Assembly: GCA_902802585.1 (NCBI GenBank)
Contig: CADCMR010000002.1
Location: 152,562-216,561, forward strand
DNA from: an uncultured bacterium
Lineage (GTDB): Bacteria > Verrucomicrobiota > Lentisphaeria > Victivallales > UBA1829
DNA: 64,000 bases
Reading direction: 5' to 3'
The notes below the pieces were generated by a model. The model had not been told where the DNA came from. It ran no database searches and saw only the letters and a list, made by a program, of their open reading frames with translations. Position numbers and translations under genes: made by a program. Of this stretch, positions 26,007 through 34,764 are shown in pieces. Numbering within the stretch: the stretch's first letter is position 1; every line of letters starts with the position of its first letter.

Positions 26007-26453
26007 ATGAATCACGCACAGATTTTCACCGCGCGCATCGACTGGAGCGACTTGGACCTGCTCGGGCACGTGAACAACATCGCGTTCTCGAGGTTTTTTC
26101 AGGCGGCGCGCGTCGAATACTGCGGACACATCGGGATGAAAGTTTACCCCGGCATGAAAACCGGTCCAATCCTGGCGGCGTCGCGCGTCCAGTTCACCGC
26201 CCAGCTTTTCTTCCCCGGCAATGTCCGCATCCTCACGCGCCTCAAGAAGGCGGGCGGCACGAGCCTTGTGTTGGAGCATGCCCTCTTCGACGACAAGTGC
26301 ACGATGTGCGCGTTCTCCGAAGACGTGGTGGTGCGCTACGATTTCACGGCAAAGACAAAGATTCCGCTCGGTGATGAGATAAAGGGTATGATCGCCGCCT
26401 ACGAGGCATCCTGCGAGGGCGTATTCCCCGATCTGCCGGGGCAACCCGGATAA
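26007..26453 (+). CDS. Hot-dog fold acyl-CoA thioesterase (4HBT family)
   Basis: A 148-residue protein. The ATG at 26007 has AAAGGA upstream; the open frame back to 25797 crosses the terminator and is not coding. The N-terminal motif RIDWSDLDLLGHVNNIAFSRFF matches the 4HBT pattern with the catalytic Asp (D-x-D-x-x-G-H-V-N-N). It hydrolyses acyl-CoA or acyl-ACP. The strong terminator just upstream implies either partial readthrough or a promoter that overlaps the hairpin. Confidence 0.85.
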   Translation: MNHAQIFTARIDWSDLDLLGHVNNIAFSRFFQAARVEYCGHIGMKVYPGMKTGPILAASRVQFTAQLFFPGNVRILTRLKKAGGTSLVLEHALFDDKCTMCAFSEDVVVRYDFTAKTKIPLGDEIKGMIAAYEASCEGVFPDLPGQPG

Positions 26454-26491
26454 ACTCATTTCCAGTGCGCGTCAGCGGCGCACGGAGCAAA

Positions 26492-28858
26492 TCAGTCGTC
26501 GTCTTCCTCTATTTCGATCATGGGCTTCCGGAAGAACCCGGTGGTCCGGACCAGTTCGTCCAGCTTGTCGTCGGGAAGCTTGGATGCCTTCTCGAAACGG
26601 GTCTTGAGCATCTCGGGATCGACGCCGAGGAACAGCGCCCGGACGTACAGGTATTCGCGGAAATCCTCGGACAGCTTCGCCATCTGGGGGCTGTTGATCA
26701 GCGTCACGATGAGCCGGTCCTCGCCCTCTTCTTTGCGGAGCTGATTCCACGCCACGCGCTGCGTTATGTTCGCCCGTCCGTCCCGGACTTTCAGGGAGAA
26801 CGTGGAACCGGAGATGTCTTCCAGCACGCTGTCCTTATATGCTTGGGACTGCGGGAATAGTTTCATGCCGCGAAGCGCCTTCTGGTTCTCGACGAGATAC
26901 TGCAGCAGCGGCGCATTGTTCAGCACCAGGAATTTGCGGATGGAGGAACAGTTCTTCCTCGGGTTTTCGTCGGTGAAATCCTTGTCCGCCAGCAGGTCGA
27001 TCACCAGCCGGAGCGCCTCGGCGCTTTTCTGTTCGTCGCGGATGGTGCCAGGCAGGTAGTCCAGCAGGAGCAGATAGTTCATGAGCAGTTTGGAATCCAG
27101 CAGGGATTCGATGGCGTCCTCCGTCTCTGGATCCGTCTTTCCGGTTTCCGGCTTCGTCGTCTGCGCGGATGTCGCCGGCTGATGTTCAACCTTGAACGTT
27201 TCCGGCTTCGTGACGCCCGAAACGTCGCCGCCCAGAGACACCGCCAGCTGAAGGTCGGAGAGCAGTTTCAGGTATTCATCGACCGCCTTCCGGTGTTCCG
27301 GCAGGAAGATGGATTCAGGCAACCCGGCATCGAGCTTCTTCAGTTCGGTCAATTTCGACTGGGCGGACGCCAGAAGCGCATCCAGGGCGTCGAAATCCAG
27401 TTTTCGCGCTTCTTCCGGCTTGAACGCCGCCGCCAAATCCAGGAGTTCGTTCCGCAGGATCAGCGCGCGGCTCTGGTTTTCGGCGGCACGGAGCGAGGCG
27501 AGCGCCTCGACGGCATCCGCGGGCGCCTTCGGTCCGGCGTCGGCGACGAATTTTTCGACCTGTTTCAGCTCCAGTCCGGAATCCTTGGATTCCTCCCGGA
27601 TCATGCGCCAGCGAGCCAGGTAAAACGCCTCGTCGTGAACGGACGCCTGTTCCTGTTTCCCCTCGGATGCGGGCTTCCCCGTCCCGGACGGCGTGTCGTT
27701 GACAACGGGCGGAGCATCCGCTCCGGATTTTTTCGACACGATGCCGAACACCGCCGCGCCGATCACGGCGAGCAGCAGGACCGCCGCGACCACGACGGCA
27801 AAAACCGGAATGCCTTTTTTCTTCGGCTTCCGGGCGGGAAGCCGTCCGGTTCCCTCTTTCTTCTGCGGTTCCGGGGCGGACGCGTCACGAAGCTCCTGTT
27901 GAATCTGCTTGAGCTCGTCGACCACGTCGCTCCAGGACGCGGGTCGGTTCGCGGGATCCTTCTCCATCAGGGCGTCGACCAAGTCGGACAACCGCTTCGG
28001 GATGTTCGGATTCAGTTCGCACAGCGGCGTCTGGACATCGGAAAGCTGCATGGCGCAGACCTTCACCGGGTCGGTCCCGACGAACGGTTCGTGCCCGATC
28101 AGGATATGATAGGCGGTCGCGCCGAAGGAATACATGTCGGACTTGAATCCGGGGACGTCCTTATCGCCGTTGATGATCTCGGGCGGGGCGTAGGCGGGCG
28201 TGGCGCGGATGTCCTCATCGGCGAGCTCGGGGTCTTTCGCGCGGCGCGCGAGCCCGAAGTCGGCGAGCTTGACCTTCCCGTTCAGGCGCATGATGATGTT
28301 TTCGGGCTTGATGTCGCCGTGGCTGAGCTGGTTGCGCGTCCACGCGTAGGACAGCGCATTCGCGACGGAAATAAAGACGTCCAGCGCCTGCGGGATGTTC
28401 AGCGGCCCGACGTTGTTCAGCACCAGTTCCAGGTTCTCCCCGGTGATCTTCTCCATCACGAAATAATAGATGCCGTCCTCGGTCACGCCCGCGTCGTATG
28501 CCTGCACCACGTTCGGATGCGACAGGCTCGCCGCCGCGCGCGCCTCGCGGAAGAACCGCTCCACGTACACTTCGTCGCTGGCGCTGTCGTCGGACAGGAT
28601 TTTGATCGCGACCTCGCGGTCGAGGTTGGTCTGCCGCGCCTGGTACACGATCCCCATTGCGCCGCGCCCGAGCTCCTCCTCAATCTGGAATCCAGCCACC
28701 ACTTCGCCCGGCCGCAGGTCGCGCCGCAACGGGATGGCGCCGCCGCATTTCTTGCAGAGATACGTCACCGTGCCATCGTCGTGTTTCTGAGGCGTCGTCG
28801 CTTCAAGCTGCTGGCATTTCGGACAGTAGAGCATGGATTCTTCTTCCTGTTGCGCCAT
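26492..28858 (-). CDS. Eukaryotic-type Ser/Thr protein kinase with N-terminal zinc ribbon and C-terminal sensor region
   Basis: A 788-residue protein. Residues 12-39 form a zinc ribbon (CPKC...CKKC). The kinase domain spans about 57-320 with glycine loop GRGAMG, VAIK (Lys86), catalytic loop HGDIKPEN (Asp182) and DFG (Asp200). In place of the usual HRD it has HGD, so it is a non-RD-type kinase that would not need activation-loop phosphorylation. A basic stretch and a membrane helix (350-374) follow, then a 410-residue outer region rich in helices with no known domain recognised. Topology predicts a cytosolic kinase reading an envelope signal. ATG 28834 (MLYCPKC), preceded by AGGAAGAAG, is a plausible alternative start. 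Confidence 0.9.
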   Translation of the reverse strand: MAQQEEESMLYCPKCQQLEATTPQKHDDGTVTYLCKKCGGAIPLRRDLRPGEVVAGFQIEEELGRGAMGIVYQARQTNLDREVAIKILSDDSASDEVYVERFFREARAAASLSHPNVVQAYDAGVTEDGIYYFVMEKITGENLELVLNNVGPLNIPQALDVFISVANALSYAWTRNQLSHGDIKPENIIMRLNGKVKLADFGLARRAKDPELADEDIRATPAYAPPEIINGDKDVPGFKSDMYSFGATAYHILIGHEPFVGTDPVKVCAMQLSDVQTPLCELNPNIPKRLSDLVDALMEKDPANRPASWSDVVDELKQIQQELRDASAPEPQKKEGTGRLPARKPKKKGIPVFAVVVAAVLLLAVIGAAVFGIVSKKSGADAPPVVNDTPSGTGKPASEGKQEQASVHDEAFYLARWRMIREESKDSGLELKQVEKFVADAGPKAPADAVEALASLRAAENQSRALILRNELLDLAAAFKPEEARKLDFDALDALLASAQSKLTELKKLDAGLPESIFLPEHRKAVDEYLKLLSDLQLAVSLGGDVSGVTKPETFKVEHQPATSAQTTKPETGKTDPETEDAIESLLDSKLLMNYLLLLDYLPGTIRDEQKSAEALRLVIDLLADKDFTDENPRKNCSSIRKFLVLNNAPLLQYLVENQKALRGMKLFPQSQAYKDSVLEDISGSTFSLKVRDGRANITQRVAWNQLRKEEGEDRLIVTLINSPQMAKLSEDFREYLYVRALFLGVDPEMLKTRFEKASKLPDDKLDELVRTTGFFRKPMIEIEEDDD

Positions 28859-28918
28859 GACCGCCGGAAAAAAAGCCCGTATCCCGGCTGGATGAGGTCA
28901 TTGGCAGTATATTATTCT

Positions 28919-28947
28919 AATATAGACCGCGCACGCGGAAACTTCAA
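28919..28947 (-). promoter_or_regulatory. Promoter of the Ser/Thr kinase gene
   Basis: Minus strand TTGAAG (28942-28947), 17 bp, TATATT (28919-28924). It is divergent from the glycosyltransferase promoter 55 bp away. Confidence 0.6.
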
Positions 28948-28999
28948 CCGGAAAACCGTTTTTTTTCCTCATTTCAGGCATATTTCCGGGTTTCGGCGC

Positions 29000-29027
29000 T
29001 TGTTTTTCGGATTTCACGGAGTATATT
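29000..29027 (+). promoter_or_regulatory. Promoter of the glycosyltransferase gene
   Basis: TTGTTT (29000-29005), 16 bp, TATATT (29022-29027), about 49 bases before the ATG at 29083. Confidence 0.55.
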
Positions 29028-29082
29028 TGTTTTCGTTCCTGTCAACCGTCTCAATCCGGGCAAACCATACGAAAAACTCAAC

Positions 29083-30255
29083 ATGATTCAATTCACACCT
29101 CCCAAACTGACCGTCCCGTCGCGCCTGGCCCGCATGGTGGAAAAATCGGCGGAAAAAACATCCGGTCCGGTCCGCCTGGATCCCCACCTGATGCATGTGT
29201 TCGGCTCCACCCACATCGACGTCGGCGGCTGCTCCTACTACCGCATCCTCTTCATTTCCCAGCTGCTTTCCCAGATCTACGACCAGGCGCTCTTCTGCGA
29301 CGCGAGACTGTTGTTCAATTACCAGGCGCTCTTCCCGCTCCTGACGTCGTTCCGGCTCCAGCGCGCATGCTCCGTCCGTGACCTCGGATGGTTCCGCAAC
29401 ATCCTTCTCCCGGCGAAAAACAAATTCCATTTCCCCGTCATCTACGAGATCGACGACATTCTCGTCCAGGAGGACATCCCGGTCTACAACTGCTACCGCC
29501 ACATTTTCAGGGAGGGCATGGACGCGATCCCGCACTTCATGGCGGGCAGCGACGCCGTCACGGTCACATGCGCCACGCTCGCGGACTACTACAGCGGCAA
29601 ATTCGGGCTCCCGCGCGAAATATTCCGCGTGATCCCGAACTATCTGCCGCGGTACTTCTTCGACTCCTACGACGAGGCGGTCATCCTCGACCGCATCCGT
29701 TCGCAGAAGACCAGAAAGCCGCGCATCTGCTTCTCCTGCAGCATGTCGCACTTCGACATGAACCGGACCGGGGCGGGCGACGATTTCTCCGGCATCCTCG
29801 ACTGGATCAGGGACAACCGCAAGAAATATGAATTCGTCTTCCACGGCGGATTTCCCCCTCCCCTCGAACCTTACGCCGCCGATTTCAAGCGCATCCCCAT
29901 CGGCCCCTTCCTGGACTATCCGCGCGTGCGCCGCTCCATCCATGCCGACCTCTTCATCCAACCGCTGCGGCACTCCATGTTCAACGAGTGCAAAAGCCCG
30001 ATCAAACTGCTGGAATCCTGGGCGGAAGGCACCCCCGCGTTCGTGCAGGACCTCGGCAGTTATATGCGAATCGCGCCGGACGCGTGCTTCGACACGGCGG
30101 ACACGCTCGACCGCATGGTCAACGGTCTCTTCGCGGATCCGGACGCACAGATGGAGACTATCCGCGCGAACTACGCCCGGATGAAAGATTTCTGGCTGGA
30201 CAACCACCTGAACGACTGGCTGGAAGTCATGATGTATCCGAAGGGACGCGGATAA
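29083..30255 (+). CDS. Glycosyltransferase-like protein (GT-B fold, family 1/4 type)
   Basis: A 390-residue protein. The N-terminal half contains STHIDVGGCSYYRILF, a glycine loop like that of GT-B enzymes, and YEIDDILVQED. The C-terminal half has FVFHGGFPPPL, then IHADLFIQPLRHSMFNECKSPIKLLESWAEGTPAFV, in which the E-x-K-S-x-I-K-x-L-E segment takes the place of the usual nucleotide-sugar E-x7-E site. This form is seen in glycosyltransferases linked to surface glycans. The ribosome site is poor. It stands alone, divergent from the kinase gene. Confidence 0.78.
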   Translation: MIQFTPPKLTVPSRLARMVEKSAEKTSGPVRLDPHLMHVFGSTHIDVGGCSYYRILFISQLLSQIYDQALFCDARLLFNYQALFPLLTSFRLQRACSVRDLGWFRNILLPAKNKFHFPVIYEIDDILVQEDIPVYNCYRHIFREGMDAIPHFMAGSDAVTVTCATLADYYSGKFGLPREIFRVIPNYLPRYFFDSYDEAVILDRIRSQKTRKPRICFSCSMSHFDMNRTGAGDDFSGILDWIRDNRKKYEFVFHGGFPPPLEPYAADFKRIPIGPFLDYPRVRRSIHADLFIQPLRHSMFNECKSPIKLLESWAEGTPAFVQDLGSYMRIAPDACFDTADTLDRMVNGLFADPDAQMETIRANYARMKDFWLDNHLNDWLEVMMYPKGRG

Positions 30256-30377
30256 AATGCTTTTTCCCGTCGTTTCGACGGAAACAAAAGAATACCCGGA
30301 CACAAACCGCTACAGCACGGGTCTACTGTGTGAGCGGGCGAAAACCGCGCACTGTCGCCGTGGAGGGCTTGCCATCT

Positions 30378-30836
30378 TCAGAAGAGATCGGCGCGGAGCT
30401 TCACGACAGCTTTTTTGATGCGGCAGGGCGCCTCCGCGGCAAATTTCGCGAAGTGTTCGTCCGAGGGGAAGAGCAGCACGAACCGGCCGGGCGTCATGGC
30501 GCAGAGCGTCATCATTTTCTGCGCGTAATAGAACGCCACGTCCTTTTCAACATTGTAGGGCATTTTGACCGTGGATTCGTCCAGCGGCGCGACGGCGATG
30601 TATTCCGTGTTGGCGATACAGTACTGGATGTCGATGTATTTCCGGTGCGCCTCGAGGATCGGCGACGGTTCCGCCTCGGTGTCGTAAGACTGCACCATCA
30701 CGTACAGGTCGCGCCCGATGAGCTCATGCGTGGCGTCCGGCGAGTCCGGCGTGAGCGTTTTCAGGAATTCGAACGCTTTCATGGTCGCAGCGCTGAAACG
30801 GTACTGGCTGATTCTGTCGATGTGGTCGTAAATCAT
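30378..30836 (-). CDS. YhcH/YjgK/YiaL family protein (DUF386, cupin-like)
   Basis: A 152-residue protein of normal family length. It begins MIYDHIDRISQY and has the family core EAHRKYIDIQYCIANTE and the later FPSDEHFAKF, where His and Glu residues form the metal site of the double-stranded beta-helix. Family members are tied to sialic acid or other sugar catabolism (possible anomerase/isomerase roles). It lies 21 bp after the Ntn-hydrolase gene. Confidence 0.88.
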   Translation of the reverse strand: MIYDHIDRISQYRFSAATMKAFEFLKTLTPDSPDATHELIGRDLYVMVQSYDTEAEPSPILEAHRKYIDIQYCIANTEYIAVAPLDESTVKMPYNVEKDVAFYYAQKMMTLCAMTPGRFVLLFPSDEHFAKFAAEAPCRIKKAVVKLRADLF

Positions 30837-30857
30837 GGGTAGCCTCCTGATGCCGGG

Positions 30858-32033
30858 TCAATCGATGAAAACGACGGGGGCATCGGATATGAATTGGTTT
30901 TTGTTGTTGATCTCGGGATGGAGAAAAAGTCGGCGGCCTTTCTGGAAATTTTCGCGGAAAAAGAAGTCGGCCCACTGCTTCCCCGGTGCGTAGACGATGC
31001 TCCACAGGGTCACGGCGTTGCCGTCGCCGCCCACCTGCGGATACCACATCTTTATTTGCGACTGCATGAGGGGCCCCAGCAGGGCCCTGGCTTCCTGGAA
31101 CGCCAGTCCGAACCTGTCGGCGAGAACGAAATCGGGGCCGATGAGTTTGTTCATTAAGTCGAATCTCAGATGGGAGTCTTCGTCCCCGACGCCCTTCTTC
31201 GGGCAGTCGGCGAGGTAGTGATTCGTGACGATGTTCGTTTCCGTGACGAGCATTTCACCGTTCACGTACTCCACGACCACGCTTTTTCCGCTCTTGTCCG
31301 CGATGGAGAAATGGTGCGCCGCGCCGATGGACGAGTTCATGTCGTACTGCTTCAGAAGTTCGATCGCCTCGTCGACGTTCGCCGCCCGGTCCAGCAGGAC
31401 GCGGATGGCGGTCGTGGTGGTGAGCGCGACCTTGCCGGTCTTCTGATGCGTCTCCTCGTCGTCCCCGGCCATGAGGTCGGCGACGACCAGGCCCTGCTCG
31501 TTCATGCCGTCCACAGGGACGTAGATCGCCGCGAGAGTCTGGATGCGTTCCTGCATGGAGCCGTCGGGCTCGTAATCGTCCCCGAATCCGAGGAAATCGA
31601 GATCGCATGTGGAAAGGGATTCGTATCCGTTTTCCGGCACAGTGTGGACGATTATCGCGCGGTCTTTCTTCCAGTCGAAATTGCGTCCGAAATACACTGC
31701 GCCGCTCTTATCTTTCACGCAGACCGTGGTGCAGCCGTAATCGCCGGGCTTGATCTCGATGTCCTCCTGCGTATAATATCCGCCGGAGAGATACCCCATC
31801 AGGTAATGGGCCAGCGCGGAATCGCTGTCCGCGCCGCCGCGTGCGAGAAAGTCGTCGAATCCGTAGTCGCCCCGGTATTCCATGACGTATAGTCCGTCCT
31901 GAAGCTTCTGAATGCTCCGCGCCGCCACGATGAACGTGCCGAACATGCGCCACGCGCCGAACGAGATGACGGCAAGAATCAGGATGAGCAGAACCGCTGC
32001 CCAGACCAATACTTTTTTCCAGCGTTTTTTCAT
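30858..32033 (-). CDS. Membrane-anchored Ntn hydrolase, linear amide C-N hydrolase/choloylglycine hydrolase-like
   Basis: A 391-residue protein. An N-terminal membrane helix (residues 9-28) and a 70-residue region precede the catalytic core. The likely nucleophile is the Cys of GCTTVCVKDKSGAVYFGRNFDW, the pattern of choloylglycine/acyltransferase Ntn enzymes (Cys, then R-N-x-D-W). Later blocks VDGMNEQGLVVADLM and VTNHYLADCP match the family Asp and Asn positions. Because the Cys is not at the mature N-terminus, processing would be needed for activity, as in the acyltransferase (C45) group. It could deconjugate N-acyl amides such as bile salts; the substrate is not certain. Confidence 0.8.
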   Translation of the reverse strand: MKKRWKKVLVWAAVLLILILAVISFGAWRMFGTFIVAARSIQKLQDGLYVMEYRGDYGFDDFLARGGADSDSALAHYLMGYLSGGYYTQEDIEIKPGDYGCTTVCVKDKSGAVYFGRNFDWKKDRAIIVHTVPENGYESLSTCDLDFLGFGDDYEPDGSMQERIQTLAAIYVPVDGMNEQGLVVADLMAGDDEETHQKTGKVALTTTTAIRVLLDRAANVDEAIELLKQYDMNSSIGAAHHFSIADKSGKSVVVEYVNGEMLVTETNIVTNHYLADCPKKGVGDEDSHLRFDLMNKLIGPDFVLADRFGLAFQEARALLGPLMQSQIKMWYPQVGGDGNAVTLWSIVYAPGKQWADFFFRENFQKGRRLFLHPEINNKNQFISDAPVVFID

Positions 32034-32087
32034 GGGAAATGTGAGAAAGAACGGAACCGCCGCGCCACTATTGGCGACCGGCGTCCG

Positions 32088-32261
32088 TCATTTGTCATTG
32101 AGGGTCAAGACCAGGGCGACGATCGTCGCGGGGAGCCACCCCAGGAAACAAAGGAAAAACACAAGCAGCATCATCCCGCAGCCTTTGTCGATAACGGCAA
32201 GAGGCGGAAAGATGATGCACAGAATGACTCTCACAACCGTGTTCTGAAGGCTCAGGCTCAT
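32088..32261 (-). CDS. Pmp3/YqaE-type small membrane protein
   Basis: A 57-residue protein. The ATG at 32261 has a perfect AAGGAG site. It shows the whole Pmp3 signature: a first helix CIIFPPLAVIDKGCG and a second helix LVFFLCFLGWLPATIVALVL, with the conserved PPLAV, GCG and LGW-P blocks. These two-helix membrane proteins are linked to membrane potential and salt/cold stress. It lies upstream of the Ntn-hydrolase gene by 54 bp and may start that transcription unit. Confidence 0.88.
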   Translation of the reverse strand: MSLSLQNTVVRVILCIIFPPLAVIDKGCGMMLLVFFLCFLGWLPATIVALVLTLNDK

Positions 32262-32289
32262 TTTGCTCTCCTTGTTTCATGTTTGAAAG

Positions 32290-32323
32290 AATAAGGCATC
32301 CCAGCGGACCGGGATACCTTTTT
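32290..32323. terminator. Hairpin with T-rich flanks, likely terminator of the hisD-ychJ operon
   Basis: The stem 32295-32302 with 32311-32318 has one mismatch and an 8-base loop. T-rich sequence lies on both sides, so it could work in both directions. It separates ychJ from the Pmp3 gene. Confidence 0.58.
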
Positions 32324-32340
32324 CGAAAATCAAGCTGAGG

Positions 32341-32847
32341 TTACTTGCCGCAGCACTTCTTGTACTTTTTGCCGGATCCGCAGGGGCACGGGTCGTTCGG
32401 ACCGACCTTCGGCGCGGTGCGGACGTAGGGCTTCGGACCGACAATCGCGCCGTCATAGAAGAACCATTCGCCGCCGCTGCGGCGGAATTCTGAAATCTCG
32501 TGGTGCTCCATCTGCATATTGCGGTTTTTGTAGCGCGCGACGAACTCGACGATGCCGTCGGAATCCTTCTCGCCGCCGCGTTCCGTGCGGAGGATGTTGA
32601 TGCCTTCCCACTCGGACTGTTCCGCCCAGTTCTTGACTTCCTGGCGGTCGCAGGTGGCGCGCTGTTCGGGGTGGGTGGAGTCGAGGATGAAATCGACGTG
32701 GCAGGTGGCGTAGGCGGAGTAACGCGCACGCATAAGTTCTTCGGGGGTTTTCGCCTTGCGGGCGCCGAGGATGACGGGTTCGCAGCAGTCGGCGAAGTGT
32801 TCGCCGGATCCGCAGGGGCAGAGATCGGGATTGGTGTTGTTGCTCAT
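32341..32847 (-). CDS. YchJ family protein with two SEC-C zinc motifs
   Basis: A 168-residue protein. It has an N-terminal SEC-C motif [13 protein letters not shown], a central NTF2-like YchJ domain ([22 protein letters not shown]) and a C-terminal SEC-C motif [17 protein letters not shown] motifs bind zinc and, in SecA, contact SecB and ribosomes; YchJ function is unknown. It is the last gene of the minus-strand his/cmk operon, 16 bp after ybgC. Confidence 0.92.
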   Translation of the reverse strand: MSNNTNPDLCPCGSGEHFADCCEPVILGARKAKTPEELMRARYSAYATCHVDFILDSTHPEQRATCDRQEVKNWAEQSEWEGINILRTERGGEKDSDGIVEFVARYKNRNMQMEHHEISEFRRSGGEWFFYDGAIVGPKPYVRTAPKVGPNDPCPCGSGKKYKKCCGK

Positions 32848-32863
32848 TTGATTTGAAAATCCT

Positions 32864-33280
32864 TTATGATTCGGAATTGTTGGGTGCGGAAGAAATTGCG
32901 TCGAGGAAGACCTGAGGAGGCTTCTGCGGGCGGCCGTCGCGGTTCATGAACGCATGGACGGTCCAGCCTTCGGCGAGGAGCTCGTTGCCGCGTTTGACCG
33001 TGCAGGCGATCTTGACGCGGACGCCCTTCATCTCGGCGAGCGTGGCGGTGATGGTGAGGATATCCTCGAACTTGGCGGGTTTCTTGTAATGGCAGACCGC
33101 CTCGAGGACCGGGAGGGCGCATCCGAGCTCCTCAAGCCTGCTGTAGGGCAGCCCGATGGCGCGCATGAGCTCCTCGCGCGCCATCTCGAAATAGATGAGA
33201 TAGTTCGCGTAGTAGACGAATGTCATCTGGTCGGTGTCGGCGTACGGCACGCGGTAGTCGATGGAGGCGGAGACCGTCAT
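32864..33280 (-). CDS. ybgC: YbgC-type acyl-CoA thioesterase
   Basis: A 138-residue hot-dog protein. The N-terminus [22 protein letters not shown] carries the catalytic Asp in the D-x-x-x-x-V-Y-x-N-Y-x-x-Y-x-E pattern of YbgC. It hydrolyses short or medium acyl-CoAs; in other bacteria it accompanies the Tol-Pal system, but no tol genes are here. The ATG overlaps the end of cmk by 4 bases. Confidence 0.9.
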   Translation of the reverse strand: MTVSASIDYRVPYADTDQMTFVYYANYLIYFEMAREELMRAIGLPYSRLEELGCALPVLEAVCHYKKPAKFEDILTITATLAEMKGVRVKIACTVKRGNELLAEGWTVHAFMNRDGRPQKPPQVFLDAISSAPNNSES

Positions 33281-33957
33281 GCGTCGCCCCCGTCATGAAT
33301 GCACAGGACCATCGCGTCCAGCACGTCCTCGGCGGTCATGCCGCTGCTGTCGATGAAGACCGCGTCGTCCGCCTGCTTGAGCGGGGCGACGGACCGGTTC
33401 ATATCCTGACGGTCGCGCTCGGCGATCTCGGCCGCCACGGAGTCGACCGTGGCGTTGTCAGGCGTCTCGCCGCCCTGCCCCAGACGCCGGAGCGCCCGGA
33501 CACGCGGGGATGCGGTGAGGAAGAATTTATACTTGGCGTCGGGGAAGACCGCCGTGCCGATGTCGCGCCCCTCCATCACGACCAGCTGGTTCTTCGCGGC
33601 GTCGCGCTGGATCTGGAGCGTAAAGGCGCGCACGAACGGGATGGCGGCGACGTTCGACGCCCCCTGCGCGATCTCCGGCGCACGGAGCGCCTGCCCCGGG
33701 AAAACGCCGTCGATCTCGATGTCCGGGTTGCCACCGTCCGCCGGGACCGCGTACCGGATGACCGTGTCCGCGAGCATGGCGCGGAGCGCGACTTCGTCGC
33801 AGGTGGAGACGCCGTTCTGCGCGGCTTTCCATGCGATGGCGCGGTAGAGGGAGCCGGTGTTGATGTACGGGATGCCGAGGCGGGCGGCGAGGTTCCGCGC
33901 CGCCGTGCTTTTGCCGGACGCGGCGGGACCGTCGATTGCGATCACTGTGCTTGCCAT
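33277..33957 (-). CDS. cmk: Cytidylate kinase
   Basis: A 226-residue enzyme that phosphorylates CMP/dCMP with ATP. The P-loop GPAASGKST is at residues 9-17, and INTGSLYRAIAW and VMEGRDIGTAVFPDA are the CMP-binding and lid segments specific to Cmk. The length is standard. It is in the hisD operon, 27 bp after the unknown secreted protein gene. Confidence 0.95.
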   Translation of the reverse strand: MASTVIAIDGPAASGKSTAARNLAARLGIPYINTGSLYRAIAWKAAQNGVSTCDEVALRAMLADTVIRYAVPADGGNPDIEIDGVFPGQALRAPEIAQGASNVAAIPFVRAFTLQIQRDAAKNQLVVMEGRDIGTAVFPDAKYKFFLTASPRVRALRRLGQGGETPDNATVDSVAAEIAERDRQDMNRSVAPLKQADDAVFIDSSGMTAEDVLDAMVLCIHDGGDA

Positions 33958-33984
33958 ATTTGGGGCTTCCTGGGGTAAAAACTG

Positions 33985-34764
33985 TTATTTGAGTTTGCGT
34001 GTGTAGAACGACACCTGCACGGCTCCGGCGGCGTCGCGCACGATGCCGAGCAGCAGCAGCGCGTCCGGGTCCTTCTTCATGAAAACATCGCCCGCGCCCT
34101 CGAAAAGGTCGGCGTGCTCCATGGTGGCGGGAGCCCAGCCCTTGCTTTTGATTTTCGCCGTCAGGTCGTCCATGACGGGCGCGATCTCGGACTCCGTGAC
34201 CGTGTACGTGCCGAAATGTGAACCGCGGTTCGGGAAATTCATGAGCGTGAAGTCCTTCGCGCCGGCGGCGACCGGGAATTCCACGGGCCAGAGCTCCATG
34301 GGGCATTCGCGCGGCATGTCCTTCGGCAGGACCGTTGTGAACTGCAGAAGCGGGTTGAGGCCGCGGAGCTGGAGCAGGAAGATGCGCTGGGAACTGCCGT
34401 CGTCCAGCGGGCGTTTCATGAGCAGCGAGGATTCGTTGCCCGCGACCTGCGCGTTCGGGAAGAGCTTCAGCACGGACGCCCGCACGAGCGGAAGCGACTG
34501 GTCGGACATGGAAATCTTCATCGTCATGTTCCGGCCGTTGACCGTGACCTTCTCCGACCAGAACTGCGTGGCGTCGAGCAGCGTCGCCAGCGTATCCTCC
34601 GCTGATTCCGCTGACATGTCCGAAACGCCGTTCTTTCCCGCCGATCCGCCGCCGAACGGCCAGATGGAGAAAATGTCCGCGCGCAGTCCGCACGGCGCGG
34701 CAATCAGCGCCGCCGCGAGCGCGAAGAGGCGGAACGTTTGTTTCGGGGCGGTGGGGTGTCTCAT
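33985..34764 (-). CDS. Predicted secreted protein of unknown function
   Basis: A 259-residue protein. The start at 34764 overlaps the hisC stop (ATGA), while the open frame continues to 35037 through hisC. A signal peptide covers residues about 1-29 (ending GLRA-D). The mature part begins with IFSIWPFGGGSAGKNG and then alternates beta strands and helices; no family was recognised. Coupling to hisC is probably for expression only. Confidence 0.72.
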   Translation of the reverse strand: MRHPTAPKQTFRLFALAAALIAAPCGLRADIFSIWPFGGGSAGKNGVSDMSAESAEDTLATLLDATQFWSEKVTVNGRNMTMKISMSDQSLPLVRASVLKLFPNAQVAGNESSLLMKRPLDDGSSQRIFLLQLRGLNPLLQFTTVLPKDMPRECPMELWPVEFPVAAGAKDFTLMNFPNRGSHFGTYTVTESEIAPVMDDLTAKIKSKGWAPATMEHADLFEGAGDVFMKKDPDALLLLGIVRDAAGAVQVSFYTRKLK

